Below, in pieces: positions 12,048 through 25,260 of a DNA stretch of 64,000 nucleotides. The first letter of the stretch is position 1. Every line of letters starts with the position of its first letter. The notes below the pieces were generated by a model that was given only the letters and a program-made list of their open reading frames with translations, was not told the DNA's origin and ran no database searches. Source of the DNA: Obelidium mucronatum (lineage: Eukaryota > Chytridiomycota > Chytridiomycetes > Chytridiales > Chytriomycetaceae); NCBI GenBank assembly GCA_025765595.1, contig JAIVFH010000115.1, positions 36,407-100,406 on the forward strand, given 5' to 3'. The position numbers and the translations under genes are program-made.

Positions 12048-12974
12048 TTATGTCGAAACATACGCAACAGACCCTTTTACACCTGCCGCACTGGCGGCTG
12101 TTCCTCCATTATCATCGCCCTCAGCCAAAAACCCCTTTACTTTGTTTTTCGTGCTGGTTCCATAGACGGAAAAGAGGCCTGGTTGAATCAACTTGATTTT
12201 CATGAGCAACAACCCAACAGCATCCGCCATCAGAAATAAGTCTTGGCAAATCACCAAAACCATCGCGGCGCTTTCGTTCTTGACAAAAGACGAAACCGAG
12301 TAAAAAAGTAACCCCAGGAGTCGAAAAATCGTGCTAATCGCCGTGTACTTTGCAATGACGCGATATGCAGGGGGTATATCAACGCGACTTTCTTCTAACG
12401 AAAGGAGAAGCTTTGTGTATGCAACAAGGCAACTCAAATCGACGTTCGCGACAATAGAGGTCCCTATTCCCATGGGGATCGATGCGTATAGAATCGAATT
12501 GAGGATTGGTAGGAACTGAATGATACAAGGGAGTGTGTAGAGGACAGGCGCGATCGAGAGTAAAATAGTCAAGATTTTCACATGATGCGGAGAAAAGTGG
12601 AGTGCAATCACCGATTTCGAACGAAGCCAGGCAAACCATGCTATTGAGACTTGGCTGATTCCGACAAAGAAAAAGAGGCAGCGTCCTGCCCGGGGATATA
12701 ACCCAGAATAAAATAGCGCTTCACATATATAGAATCCAGCGTTTGATATAAATACAAGTGTTAGTAATGACGTCATTGGATTGAAGATGTTTTGAATCGT
12801 CAGACTGAGATTTCGAGATGGTAAGTCGCGTCGCAAAATGAAGTATACACAGAAAAGCGCTAAATAAAAGCTTGCCGCAGCTAGAGTCAGCTGGATAAAA
12901 AACTCAAGCAGTTTGTAGATTGAGAGCTGGGAGTAACTCAATTGTTGCGTCTTTGTCACATCTGCGTCCAACAT
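12048..12974 (-). CDS. Seven-helix membrane protein, tandem paralogue 1
   Basis: A single-exon gene of about 308 residues with seven hydrophobic segments at roughly residues 25-50, 65-90, 100-120, 135-160, 170-195, 215-240 and 250-275. The tail is soluble (KNKVKGFLAEGDDNGG...). It is clearly paralogous to the next gene: both share VCIAWF/VSIAWF..WLRSKSV, IIQFLPILN, YASI, a VD-x2-CL-x-AY/SY segment, VDIPPAYRVIAKYT and KHKVKGFL/KNKVKGFL. The topology (short N terminus, seven helices, soluble tail) resembles a GPCR-like or rhodopsin-fold receptor. I see no retinal lysine in the last helix and no standard GPCR motifs, so I leave the function open. Start taken at ATG 12974 (MLDADVTK); the longer open frame begins at a TTG. 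Confidence 0.75.
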   Translation of the reverse strand: MLDADVTKTQQLSYSQLSIYKLLEFFIQLTLAAASFYLALFCVYFILRRDLPSRNLSLTIQNIFNPMTSLLTLVFISNAGFYICEALFYSGLYPRAGRCLFFFVGISQVSIAWFAWLRSKSVIALHFSPHHVKILTILLSIAPVLYTLPCIIQFLPILNSILYASIPMGIGTSIVANVDLSCLVAYTKLLLSLEESRVDIPPAYRVIAKYTAISTIFRLLGLLFYSVSSFVKNESAAMVLVICQDLFLMADAVGLLLMKIKLIQPGLFSVYGTSTKNKVKGFLAEGDDNGGTAASAAGVKGSVAYVST

Positions 12975-13045
12975 ATTGAACAATAGTTGCTGAACAATGG
13001 GCCATTCTAAAAAAATGAAGACTGCTGGTAGTTTGAATTATTTAT

Positions 13046-13951
13046 TTATACTTGGTTTGACTTTGCTATGGTGGTTTGGGGTGTGTCGCTTCCATCCAGA
13101 AACCCCTTTACCTTATGCTTCGTTCCACCACCACTCCAATTCAATTCCAAAAAACCAGGTTTAATCCGTTCAAATTTCATGGTCATAAGGCCCACAACAT
13201 CAAGAAACATGAACAAATCCTGAATCATGACAAGAGCCATTGCGGCTTTGTAGTCTGTCAAGTAGGCGCTCACGGAATAACAACAGAGACCAATTAGCCT
13301 CAAAATAGTACAAGTGCCAGTATATTTTGCTATCACGTGATAGGCAGGAGGAATATCCACAGTATTCTCCTTCAAACTGAAAATCAACTGCGAATAGGAC
13401 ATCAAACAATAAACATCTACATTGATAACAAGAGCAACACCAACAGCAATAACAATTGATGCATATTGGATGGGGTTGAGGATCGGCAAAAACTGTATCA
13501 CGCAAGGAATCGCGAAAATGAAGGGTATCGCCTTTAACTGAAGCTCAAGTATGTTTATCCCTTTCGTGGAGCAATAAAGCGAGACAACGCTTTTTGAACG
13601 GAGCCATGAAAACCACGCGATGCAGACTTGGCTGATTCCGCAAAAAAAGAACAGGCCATATCCGATTTCCAAATTCAAAGAGGTGTAGAACACCGCTTCC
13701 GTCATGTAAAATACCCCGTCAGATAGAAAAACTGGCACTAGAAGGAAAGTCATTGGAGAAAAGATGGTTTTGAATGTTCCTTGCAAATGGCGAGCTGGTA
13801 ATTCGTGGCGGATGATAAACACAAAGGAGTATATACCCAGGAGAAGGGAAATAATTGCGAGCGTTGATTGATAGTAGAGCTGGAAAAGTGAAAAGGGCGG
13901 TAGATCGTAATATCGTTGGACAACCATTGCAGAGAGGTTGCCGTTGACCAT
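13046..13951 (-). CDS. Seven-helix membrane protein, tandem paralogue 2
   Basis: About 301 residues, intronless, same seven-segment hydropathy as its neighbour 71 bp downstream. Conserved blocks include CGISQVCIAWFSWLRSKS between helices 3 and 4, CVIQFLPILNPIQYAS, and VDIPPAYHVIAKYTGT between helices 5 and 6. The C-terminal tail is again short and soluble, with the shared KHKVKGFLDGSD. Tandem same-strand arrangement and high similarity point to a local duplication. Chemosensory or light-sensing roles are possible for a zoospore-forming fungus, but nothing in the sequence fixes the ligand. Confidence 0.75.
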   Translation of the reverse strand: MVNGNLSAMVVQRYYDLPPFSLFQLYYQSTLAIISLLLGIYSFVFIIRHELPARHLQGTFKTIFSPMTFLLVPVFLSDGVFYMTEAVFYTSLNLEIGYGLFFFCGISQVCIAWFSWLRSKSVVSLYCSTKGINILELQLKAIPFIFAIPCVIQFLPILNPIQYASIVIAVGVALVINVDVYCLMSYSQLIFSLKENTVDIPPAYHVIAKYTGTCTILRLIGLCCYSVSAYLTDYKAAMALVMIQDLFMFLDVVGLMTMKFERIKPGFLELNWSGGGTKHKVKGFLDGSDTPQTTIAKSNQV

Positions 13952-14216
13952 TGTTGTTTAAAACAATAAAAAAAGCGATATCCCAAGCATTTGAAATTAG
14001 AATATTACTTAACCTCCGACTATGCATCACTTGACGCGTCCGCTGACGATTACTTTGCTGTACGAACAATCTGAATTACATCTTTATCAATATCTTGATT
14101 ATGGAATGAGAGACATCGGACTTAAGCAGCTGCTAATCCAAGTGCACTGGTACAATCAACGTGACAATAGCATTACACAACCCGCCTCAGCAACATTCCA
14201 TTGCAATTGGCTTTAT

Positions 14217-16891
14217 TCAAACATAAGTTGCGTTAAGAACGATAGAAAGATACGTGTACTTGTCCGCTGTCTCTTCGATAATCTGCTGCATGCTCTTTCC
14301 AGCTCCGTGCCCCGCTTTAGTATTGATTCTCATCAAGATCGGATTGGGACTGTCGCTCAAATTGTGCTGCAGAGTTGCAGCCAATTTCATTGAGTGCAAT
14401 GGAACCACACGGTCATCATGGTCCCCAGTAATAATCAAGACTGCAGGAAAAGGTCCACTCGATGGAACGTTGTGCAACGGCGAGATTTTGTGGGCGTACT
14501 CAAAGTCCTCCTTCACGTCCGGGTTTCCATAGTCACTGGTCCAAGCGCTTCCGATTGTGAATTTATGGAAACGCAAGAGGTCCATAACACCCACTTCTGC
14601 GATTCCCAGTCCAAAAAGTTCCGGTGCTTGGTTCAAGCAGGCTCCTACAAGGAGACCACCGTTTGAGCCTCCGTTGATGGCGAGTCTTTCAGGCTTCGTG
14701 TATTGAGTGCCAATGAGATACTTTGCCGCACATTGGAAATCTGTGAAGCAGTTTTGCTTCTTGAATAAACGGCCGGCTTCGTACCAGGCTTGTCCATATT
14801 CAGCACCACCACGAATGTTTGCGACAGCCACAACCCCATTGAATTTCTCGATAAACGTCAGCCATCCAACCTGTTCAAAACAGAAAAGTCAGGAATGATT
14901 TGAATTGTTGTATAGAACCCAAAAAATACTTACAGAGAAAGCGGGAAGAATTGAAATGTTGAAACCGCCATATGCGTACAACAAAGTGGGATTATTGCTG
15001 TTTAAGGTTAAACCTCTCTTATGCACGATATACATTGGAATTTTCGTGCCATCTTCGCTCGTGTAAAACACTTGTTTAACTTCGAAAATACTTGAGTCGA
15101 AACCCTTAACACTGGTCTCTCTGAACAAAGAGTCCTTCCGTGAAGCAAACTCATATCTGTAGACGAGCAAAATCAGTCAAATTCAAAACCGCAATTTTAG
15201 ACACATACCTTCTGGTGATTCCAGGAGAGACAAAGGAACCAAAGCTGTAAAACATTTCGGCGTCTTTCTGATAAACATCAAAAGCGGATATTAGCAAAAA
15301 ATAAAAGACGTTTGTTTATATCCTACTCTGTTTCCAGACATGCCCTTAATAATTGAACCGGGAGGCATTTCGATATCGTTCAAATAGGAGCCAGTAAATA
15401 AGTCATACACCTTCATAACATGCTTGACATCTTGCAAGTAAACCAGAATGAGCTTGTTGTTGTCAACGACATTGATAAAGTCAAGAGGATTTTCAGTTTC
15501 AGCAAGTACTTCAATGAAACCAAGATCAGGCTGGGCTACATCGTACTTCACGACTCGTTTCTTTGGAGCATTTAAAGTAGTTTCAAAGAAGAACAAAGTT
15601 CCTTCGTTGGTGATGTAGCTATATTCGGCTTCCCACTCGTTAACAATGGGAGCAAACTTTGGGACACCTAGAAAAAATAAATCAGACAATTTATGTTAAG
15701 AGCATGAGAAGACATAAATACCGAGCACTGAATTTCCACCAAATTGTTTCTCAAGATCAGCATAAAAGACCAGGTTCTTTGGATCACAACTTTCGCTTTG
15801 ATTTAAAAGCAAATAACGTCCACAATCAGTCACTGATACACTGAACATGCGAGTTGGGTGATCAGCATCCTTGTATACCAGAATGTCATCGGCTTGGCTA
15901 GTTCCAACGCGGTGATAGTAAACCATTTGATTCTCAGCACTGTCTGTTTCAGTACCAGCTTTATCGAGAGAAACGGAGGGAGTTGGGTAACGGTTGTAAA
16001 AGAAGCCCTTTTCATCGTGGGTGAAGGATATGCCAGTGAACTTTGCCCACTCGAGAGGGGTCTCTTCCAGATCCTTTTCATCTCCGACCACTTTGACGTG
16101 GATCTTGACCCAATCACTTCCACTGGCCGACCTGTTGTGACTATCGCAGTCAGATGTTGCGCCATAATAAATTAACAATCACTTAACAAAGCATATGCAA
16201 AAAGTTTTCCCTTTTCCGAGAAGCTATACGTTCCTAAGCTGACGGTTCCATCATCAGACAACTTGTTGGGCTAGTTTTGTTGAAAGGTGGCGTTTTGGTA
16301 AAAACCGATATTGATTATGGTCCACATACGTCAAAGAAAACGGATGCTTCTCCATCAGCTGACTTTTGAGTGTATAAAACAGATTGAGGTTGAAGGCCAG
16401 AGTTGTGGAAGTCTGAAATGCGAAATTCGTTACAGCCAACTCCAGCGAGCCGTAAAACAAGACATACAGTAATAATTGTCGCCCTTCTTAAAAGGAACTC
16501 CGTATCTGCACAAATGGATCATAAGAATCCAGGAATGCATTGAAGCTTATTACCTTTCGTAGTTGTACATTTCGGTAAGCTTTGCTTCGAGCTTTGGTCT
16601 CACATCGCTGTTCTTAATGAACCCTTGAAACAACGAGTTTTGGGCTTCGACGAAAGCCTTTGTCTCTGGGGCATCGGGGATCTTCTAGGTGGCGGTATCT
16701 TTGGGCTTTGGAGTCAGTGGCAACAACACACGGAGCAACCCGGATAACTCACGGATCCTGATAGGAGATGGTTAGAACACTCTGCGTATTCACACGCGCT
16801 CTTCTGACTATACACTTACGCTCACAGACACTCCGTGGAGGATATCGACGTGGTCAACTCGTCGAACAGGTGGGTACGCAATTTTGGACAT
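14217..16891 (-). CDS. PREP: Prolyl oligopeptidase (S9A serine peptidase)
   Basis: Cytosolic peptidase that cuts short peptides after proline. The start MSKIAYPPVRR at 16891 and the block HGVSVS, spliced to DPYRHLEDP, match the family N terminus. The propeller domain follows with FHNSGLQPQSVLYTQKS, GISFTHDEKGFFYNRYP, RYLLLNQSESC and a segment with NKLILVYLQDVKHVMKVYD. The catalytic domain has YAYGGFNISILPAFSV, NIRGGAEYGQAWYEAG, the nucleophile in INGGSNGGLLVGA, the Asp in GDHDDRVVPLHSMKL, and the His in KAGHGAGKSMQQ. Roughly nine short introns are needed. One extra base at the GGGG run 16676-16679 breaks the frame between EDP and DAPETKAF; the rest is well conserved, so this is probably a sequence error. 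The usually invariant Trp in YRWLEDP is His here. Confidence 0.93.
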
Positions 16892-17017
16892 ATTTCTTGT
16901 GATGAGGTGACTTGCCAACTTCTGAATTCTATTCATTTTCTTCCCGGACCTCAATACCAACAACGGTGCCATTCGTGGCCGTGTTACTTAACTTTAATTA
17001 AATATTTCGAGCTTTGA

Positions 17018-20000
17018 CTATTTAAATAACACAGGAATTCCGTAAACAACTGGGGCTGCACCAATGAGATACTTCAATTCACAGCTATCCCGCGAAAAAG
17101 CTACTGCTTCCGTCAAGAGTGGGTACCCCGTGAATATCAGCAACAACTGTTGAAGGATCCCGATAAAAGCGGCGTTCATTTAGGATTCCCTTCCTCCTCA
17201 GTCCATAAACCGTTCCTTGGAAATGGTCTTTCTTGAAGACTTCTCAACAGGAAACATCTCCTCTTTCGCGAGACCGACTCGACACAGCATGGTTTTTGTA
17301 AATCGATCAATATCTCGATCCGTAACATCCCATAGGTTGCCAACAATGGAAGGGCTGTAATATGATAGAGTTTATAATATTCCAGCAACTATTCAATGTC
17401 AATTTTGACCAAACCTTCCACCCATCAAATAGTTCAAGGCAGTCCCAGAAACATCAAATTCTCCTTGAGCGGACAACTTTCCACTTGAGCAACCCATTAA
17501 GAATGCCGCCGCACAGCGGTCCAGGGATCTAACGTGATGTCCCCGTACATATTGTTCAGCCCCTCCGTGCCCAAAGTACCTGTATCAAGAATTATTCACC
17601 GTCAAAAACCCGCTCTCCCAAAAATACTGTACATAAAAATAGATTTGGATTTCAGATTTTCCTCCAGCTCGGTTTGCGTCGGCGCTCGGTTTGAAATACC
17701 TTTCCATTTGGGGTTTCTGGTAAAAGTTATCAGAACCCTTTTTGAAGAAATAACTACTGAATCACCCTTTGAGGAACTTTGCAAATTGCTTCTCGGTATT
17801 CACCAAGTCGCTACTGGGATTAAGCACGAAATAAAGATCGTCCTTGTCAACAACTGGGGTGCTATGCTCTCCGGCAGCAGATGATAAAAGATCTCGTAGC
17901 ATGCATAAGTTCGGAACTCGGGAAATTGAAGTCCCTCGAAGACATGGCAAACTTTCCCACGGGATTGATTGCAGCTTTTTGTCCAGGACCAAAACCAAGT
18001 GGGGCCTCGTTACTTCCTCCGTAGTCTCTGAGTCTAAGATGGAGCGATGGCGATGAAACTTTGAAATAGATTCCCTAAGAGATGCTTCCATCTGCAGGAA
18101 CAAAAAACAATCAAGCTTAAATCCCTGTTTTTCTCTCTTCTTTATGGAAATAGGAGACTCACTGCGTCAATGTTAATTTCATCATACGCTATCGGGAATC
18201 CGGCGTACTGATATGCGTCCATCAAGTAGTAGAGAATATCCTCAACATCGAAAGGATCTGGCTCAACACCAAGTTTCAAAATCATACAACAAAGATCCAG
18301 ATCCAATATAGGTGCTTTTGCTTTTGCTTTTCCTGATATTGCCTTGGTGAGTAATCCCTCCACCGATAACTTGAACTCGTTTAATGCATCCGATATATGG
18401 GCTTTCTAAAATCATCTCTGAGCAGTAAACCCTTCAATAACAACACCGTTAGCCCCTGCCACCAAAAATCAGAGACTCCAGCAAACCCACCTTGAATCCC
18501 CCAATCCAGTACTTTTCTACGTGGCAAAGGAGGTCTTTTAATCTTTCATTCAATTCCCGCCTCGTTGTCCACCACTCGGTCTTCTCTTTTTGTGTTTGGG
18601 TTCGGTTTTCTGAGGCTATTCCAGCGGCGGTTTTTGCACTTAAATCGTTGGTAGAAATAATATCCACCATCTCTGTTAAGAGAGTCTCAAGGCCAAATCC
18701 GTCGTCTTCTCCTTCTCGTATTGCCTGTCTTTTCATTGGTAAACGAAAAGTGACAGGCGTGTTTCCCTGTGTTATACGGGTAATGTAGAGATCATCCAGG
18801 GAAGCTTCCGCTGAGAGAGAAACGACAATCCAATTAGCCGGCAAGTTCTCAAGAACTGATGTGGCGAAATCAATTGGAGTCCAGCTCAATTCAAAGTTAT
18901 GCCGCTCGAATAGATGTCCATCAGACCGCTTTTGGTATAAAGAGCCGAGAAGCTCGCGTTTGGTGGTTATTCCGTTGCTTTGGTCTAAGTAGAAAGCGGT
19001 GGCCAGCGACAACTCTTTTGACAGGATTTCCGATATGCCACCGGTAACATATGCGCGAATGATGTTCAAGAGAACAATTCGATGGCAAGTTTCGTAGACT
19101 ATTTGAGTGGCACCATAAAGTTTGGCACAGGTGAAAGCTTGTTTCAGTAGGTCGTCCACCAGCAAAATACTCTTTTCCAATGCAGAAGGACCCTTGACTT
19201 TACTTTTGGAAGTAGTGGCACTCGCTGACTTGACAGGGACGCACCAAGGAATGGAGAATGCTATTTTGGGGTCAGATATGCTTGAATATCTGCTTGATTT
19301 CCGGTGCAACTACAAACCAGAGTCGGGAAACATTTCTAGCAAGGGACTTCCGGCCAAACTATGATAAAGCTTCTTGAACTTGATTGTTGAGAGTGCATTT
19401 AAATATTCAGCCTGCAAAAACAAAGCCAACAAGCGAATAAGAAATAATAAGATCAATGATGTCATGATGGGAAAACAAACTTGTTCCAGCCCGCGCTGAG
19501 GAGACTCTTGGACAGGGGCGAGGTACTTTTCCGCTTTTTCCAGCTTTCCTTGCAAGCTTAAGACTCGGCCGATTCGACTAAGTACTTCCGTTTTCAAGAA
19601 CGAGAGCCCATAGCACCTGAGGTCTATCAGAGCAAAGAGTTATATTTCCCATCAATAAAAAGCGACAAATCGTCATACCGTCGGATGATTTGGTGTCAAT
19701 GCTTCCTGACTTTTTCGTGGGCGTGGTCGGAACCTTTCTTTCTTTTGGAGAACTTAAATAACATTGTGAGAAAGAAACGAAAAAACTGACATGATCCAAC
19801 TTACCCTTCAATGGAGTGGGAACTTTCGAGTTCGACCAACGACTTAAACGTCATAGCTTCTTCGAGTTGGGAATTGGCAATTGTGTACAAGTTAAGAGCC
19901 GAATCCAAGTCATCTTCCTTGAGCAGTAAGTCCCCTTGTCGAACCAGCAAAATTACCGCTTCCGACGCCGATGGTCTCATCTGAAACCAATTTAGCAGAC

Positions 20001-23000
20001 ATTTACTTCAGGAGATTAGAATAATCACCTGTAACTCTTCCGTTAACTTGAGCTCGGTCCTGCTGTCCTCCAACAGTCCACGCCTACACTTCAATTCCCC
20101 AAGATTTGCAGAAAATATTTGCTTATAAGCTGGAGAATGGGATGTCTCCGCCACAGACTCCCCAAGCTTGAAGAAATATTCAGCCTCGCCGACAGAGCCT
20201 CGAATTATCAAAAGAGATCCGACCCAAGAACAGTATTCAAAATATCTCTATAAATTGAACAATTTTTAAAAGTATCCATTCATGAAAACGTGATCCAAGC
20301 TACCTGCGCAATCTGGAATCGTGATGTCTTAGACAACGAGTCTTTGGACGTCCATAGCTTATTCAGTTTGCGGATACAGCTCATACCCTCGTTTATAGAT
20401 TCTGCTAGATTTCCCTGTAATATGCAGCTGTCAGCCAAAGTGGCCGGAGAAAAATTAACTACCTTGAAGAAGAGCAGGTTGGAATTCACAAATTGAGAAA
20501 AGGAAGGAATCAAACTATTCGGAGACAGCACTGGAGAATCCTTCATCAAAAAAGTCGAGCGGCTGTTTACGAATTTTAGCTCGAGTAATAGCATTTGGGA
20601 CTTTCAATTACCCCTGATCGACATCTCCAATATTGCAGAAGTAATGAGCATAAAATAATTTCCATGTTAAAGCAGCATCCTCGCCAAGGGGCGCGCTTGT
20701 TTCAATGATCCCCTTCGCTTGAAGGTACGCTTGCCCTGCCTTCCCGCTGTATCCCAGACGCAAATACAGGTGACCAATTACACACAAATTATGAACGGCT
20801 AATGAACCATTCTTTCAGATTTTTTGTGTTTAAAGATCGCAATTATTCATGAAATACCTTTTGTTGGAGCGTCCGGTGTCGAATAGTTGGAGTAATCGAA
20901 GAATTAACCTCCTTGTATGAATCTGATTCAGCTGTTCGTTTATATGCCCAAATGCTTCAGCGAGGGTTTCTAGTGTGCGTGTAAGTCGAAAATTGAGAAA
21001 ACCGGCAGTTCCCTACCAAGGTTCTTGTATGCTTCATCCAAAGCAAAAAACTTATTTTTGAGGTGAGTGATACATTCGTCGGATTCTTAACAAAGCAGCG
21101 TTATACAGCTGAATGAGGATCACTGGTTATACACTTACTTGAAGGAAATGGATGAACTCCAAAAAGAACTCTCTTCCACAATTTAAGGGCGAGGAGCAAG
21201 GATGGTCCACCAAGAGATCCATTCTCATTCAAACAAATCCCCAAGGTCGTATGCGCAAAAGCCAATTCCGAGGCAGCGCAGTCGCCCACATCTGAGTCAT
21301 CGTCCCACCGTGATGGCTTAAAAGTACCGCATATGGTAAGAAAAACGAAAAAAAAAACAAGAAAGAAACCTCCCGAACCTCTTCTATGTACATCGATAAC
21401 ACGTCAATGGCCTCGTTGCAGTATGTGACGGCTTCATTCAGGTCTGGACAATCAGCTAATCGGTGCAAATTCGCCTTTTGAACAAGACATCTGACAAAAG
21501 CATCAGACCAGTGAAGCCTTACGAAAAGGACCAACCTTCCTCGTCGAACCGGGTTTTGGCCACGTTCAGTCAAATCAAGTATGATCTTCATCACATCTTC
21601 AATTTTCTGGCCGTCAACTTTCCCATTCGCCAAATATTGCATTAAAAACTGCAGTTCATACTCCAGCAAAGCAAGCGACGAAGAAGTATCAACTGGAAAG
21701 GATATCAGAGATGTCAAGCGAATGTCGCCATTCGATTGAGAATTCAGTACTTTCATGGCCTTATCCAGGGATTTTCGAAACGCAGCATCTTTAAGCGACA
21801 CTTTAATATCGTTTCCCACCGCGTATTCCAACATTCTCTGGTAGGCCAGAACGCACTCCTTGATATAAGAAAAGTCAATAAATGAGATAAACTGTGGTTC
21901 AGGGTTTTTTTGTTTCACCTCCATGTTGTTCAGAGAATTTGCGCACATGGCAACAGCTTCATATCGCTTTGTCAACATCTGCTTAAACTCTCCAATTTTC
22001 AAGGGAGTATCCGAACCATCAAGGCACAGCGTTAGTTGACTACATGATGCTTTCAGCCAATCTTGAGCACGCTCATAGTCTCTGCTTCTGTATAATTCAG
22101 TTCCAACATTATAGCACGTTGTTGAAATCCAAGTCAATCCATCCCAAAAAGATAACCCAGACGATATCTGAACAGCCGCCTGCAGCTCCTGACAGGACTC
22201 AAACAAAGCGCGGGACGATGCTTCTGCGCGCACTTGAAGACGCTCAAGTACAAGCTGATGATTGAGGGAATTAATTTTCTGACAACGCCTTCATCGGGAA
22301 AGATTTGGGACCGATTCATCCACCAGTTGAAGCATTTCAAAGAGCTCGAAAGAATGCTTTCTAAACTTTTGAAAGAGAGTCCTTCTTGTCCTTTGGATTG
22401 GTCCGACATGACACCATCCACAGTCGCCAACCCTTTTTTTAAAACTTCAAGAATACGACCATAAAGTCGGGAAACCTCTTTAAAAGTGTCTTGCGACATT
22501 TCCTGCGTCGATGAATCCAAAAGGTGGTTCAGATGTTCGATGGAATTGTTGACTAAGCGGCCTTCGTTTTCAAGTTCAGACACAGGGCATTGTCCATTAA
22601 CAAAAGAGTCGATTTCAATCAAAGAAACAAGAGCGGCGGCAAGGCATGCAGATGATGAATCAGAGTCAAGCACTGTTTTCGATATTTGTCGCGCAAGAAC
22701 ACAAACACGAGCAGACAGGACAACATCATCGAGCTAAAAAGGAATCAACAAAAAAAAACACAAGCTTATAAAAATAATAAAGTAATCAAACCTTCTTGGA
22801 AGAATGGAAACAGTGATCCATCATCAGTACAACTTTGTGGCCCACTTGATTAACTGGTATTTGCTTATTTTCAAAGGCGTCAAGGACCCATATATAAAAG
22901 TCGGAGAGAGCTTCGCGTTCAATTTTTTCAAACACTGTTCCGGCGACAGTTGAGATTGACGAAAGAATAAATGAATATACCTTGAATGGATTTTTCAAAA

Positions 23001-24707
23001 CAAACAGCTGATCGAAGAGACAGATCCGCAAATATATCAGGAGTAAATGAATTCGAGTGGACCAAGAACCGAATACTCAAATAACGGCACCGAAATGCAG
23101 CCAATGGTGCTGAATTTGCAGTGAGAAATCGGTGGTAGGACATCGGCTAACATACCCAGCAACGACGAGGAAACCTTTTGCAGATATCTGAAAATAACAT
23201 CAAACATGCGACAGCTCAAAGCAGGATCGACTGCCTTTAGTTCTTCACACCAATAAAACAGGCCAAACTTTCCAAGAATGAGGCGATCAATAATCTAGGG
23301 CGAACAGTCAACAATTGAAATTACAAGCGAATCGAGACAGTTACTATTGAATGCTTTGTGTATCCTTTCTTGATGGCACATTTTAGAGAATTAAATAACA
23401 TCGCTGTGGCAAGCGATGCAGGTGGACCAGCACACCAGGGTGGATGTTCGCCAGGCGGTGATTGATTAGTTACGTAAATAAGCATTAACTCTTGATTTGG
23501 AATAGTTGTTGTAACCAAATTAGGTTTGACGAATTGGGTTTGCGTCGCGCTGGACTTTGAGCGAACTGTGGCGCTTTTAGAAGACAAAGGGCGACTGACA
23601 GCAGAACCCTTCATGTTATCCAACGGTTCAGATACTGAAATTCTTGAATGGACCGATTTCAATAACGTCTCGGCATGTAAAATCTAAAAACGTGGTAACG
23701 CCGTAACTCAGAAGGAGACAACGGTATGACTGTTTTCATACCTGATTGGCTTCAATTAATCGAGTAATAACGTTTGAAAGCGCCTTTTCTGTTTCAAAAC
23801 TCCAGTAGCTTGCGCGAAAGTACCCGTCCGCCTTTTTGGTAAAGTCAATAAACTGCTGGTCAAATCCAGATTCATGGCGTTCCATTTCTCCAAGCTATTC
23901 GCAGCGTCGGCACATATTTGAGTAATAACAGAAAAATAGCACGATTGTGATTGAGATTCTGATGTCGCGTCTTTTACAACAGTCGGTTGATTCGGGAGGT
24001 ACCGTTGACTAGGACCACTTCGCTGGGCAATATTAACCTTTACGAAATTCACTTTAGATTTCATTGGCTTCATGTTCTCGACGGAAACGGATGTGGCATT
24101 TTCTTCTGGTGAGGGCCCAGTGGTGGGAATCGTGTTAAGGGTTTTACACAACTGATGCAGCAGTTTCAACGCGAATGATTTTAAAGTGCGAAGCTCCAAG
24201 GAAAGACCCAGATTGACGTTTTTCATTGCATCTGTGATGTTTGATATTGAATCCTTCGTCACCAGCGTTGAAGCTGACTTCTTGTGATTCAGATGGAGGT
24301 TGTTATTGGATATGGCCAACAACGGCGCTAGACGCGTTCTAATTCGGGCGGCGAGCTCAAGGGTACATTTTGAATAGTCTGAGACCGATTCAAGGAGAGT
24401 CTCAAGCGATGTCGCATGTTCTGCAGCTGCGGTACGAGTACTGCTTGGTTTCAAATTGCTGGCACTAGCTGCTGCAGTCATGGCTCATTAACCAAAGTAT
24501 ACTAAGCAAATAGAACATAAGACTCACCTTTTGAACGAGGTTTCAATGTGCTGTTTGTCATGGTCCTCGCTTTTATCTGGCATAGCTTGATATCAACGCT
24601 GAGTGAAACATACATCCCATCTTTCAAAAACTCACTTTCTGCTCGTTGATGCCGCTGTCCTTATTTTTTGAGGCTGAGGTGCCCAGCACTTTACGAGTTG
24701 TTGACAT
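17018..24707 (-). CDS. ESP1: Separase (caspase-like cysteine protease of the cohesin pathway)
   Basis: Separase cleaves cohesin at anaphase onset. The catalytic half near the 3' end shows LPANWIVVSLSAE, WWTTRRELNERL, KYWIGGFK, HLVLVLDKKLQSIPWESLP, SRVPNLCMLRDL, then the dyad: His in YFGHGGAEQYV (about 17570) and Cys in FLMGCSSGKLSAQG (about 17510). The C terminus reads LIGAAPVVYGIPV, stop at 17018. The N-terminal two thirds (24707-19400) is a long helical, poorly conserved region in many exons, as expected for the superhelical arm of this family. I take the start at 24707 (MSTTRKVLGTSASKNKD), followed by two short exons before the ~240-residue exon at 24481-23756. Total length is about 2000 residues. 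A segregated exon near 17100 (LLIFTGYPLLTEAVAFS) requires a non-standard donor, so the exact 3' splice pattern is uncertain. It is 126 bp upstream of the prolyl oligopeptidase on the same strand. Confidence 0.92.
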
Positions 24708-24870
24708 AATTAATAGTAAATATCAATATGATGAATTCGAAATAAAACTGTATTTGCTTGAAGCTCATTACTTGCACTTATTATATATTTTCTTTCGCTA
24801 TACCACTTGATGATATTTTGATTGGAATTTTGTTCAGCAGTAAAATAACTTAAGTAGAAAGGCTTAAGTA

Positions 24871-25260
24871 TTAAGTAGGAACACGCTGCCAAGACGCGTC
24901 CCTGCAAGTGCAGAGGTTGTGCATTAATTCTACCTGCGCCTCCAATTGACGCAGTTCTGCATGAAATTGGGCTCGATCAGAAGCACGGTCTGCTGCGGCT
25001 TGAGCACGATCTGCTGCGGCTTGACGACGATCAGCTGCGGCTTGATTCTCAAGCGCAAGTATCCTGGCTTGGTGCTCGAACAATGACTTTGTCAGCCATT
25101 TCAGCCGAGAAAAGACTTCCAGAACTGGAGGCACAGCAACGCCAGCCATCTGGGCGTGAATCGCTACCGAGTTCAGGTCGTTGGTTGCGATTAAAGTTGC
25201 TGTTGGAATTTGGCGGATTGTACCGGAATAATCCAATAGACGCATCCACGTGCTTGTCAT
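24871..25260 (-). CDS. Small coiled-coil protein, left member of a divergent paralogue pair
   Basis: About 129 residues from MTSTWMRLLDYS. The second half is an Ala/Gln/Arg-rich heptad region (EHQARILALENQAAADRRQ... QAAADRA repeats, LRQLEAQVELMHNLC) predicted to form a coiled coil, ending in a Cys-containing tail. It is homologous to the gene at 25804 on the other strand over the block RLKWLTKSLFEHQARILALE, and also over the segment before ATG. In the middle, homology to the partner is in a different frame: SIGLFRYNPPNSN, matching the partner's SIGLFRFNPAP, is read only in frame +1 here. So the first ~50 residues of this protein are frame-shifted relative to its paralogue. No known domain recognised. 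Confidence 0.6.
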   Translation of the reverse strand: MTSTWMRLLDYSGTIRQIPTATLIATNDLNSVAIHAQMAGVAVPPVLEVFSRLKWLTKSLFEHQARILALENQAAADRRQAAADRAQAAADRASDRAQFHAELRQLEAQVELMHNLCTCRDASWQRVPT

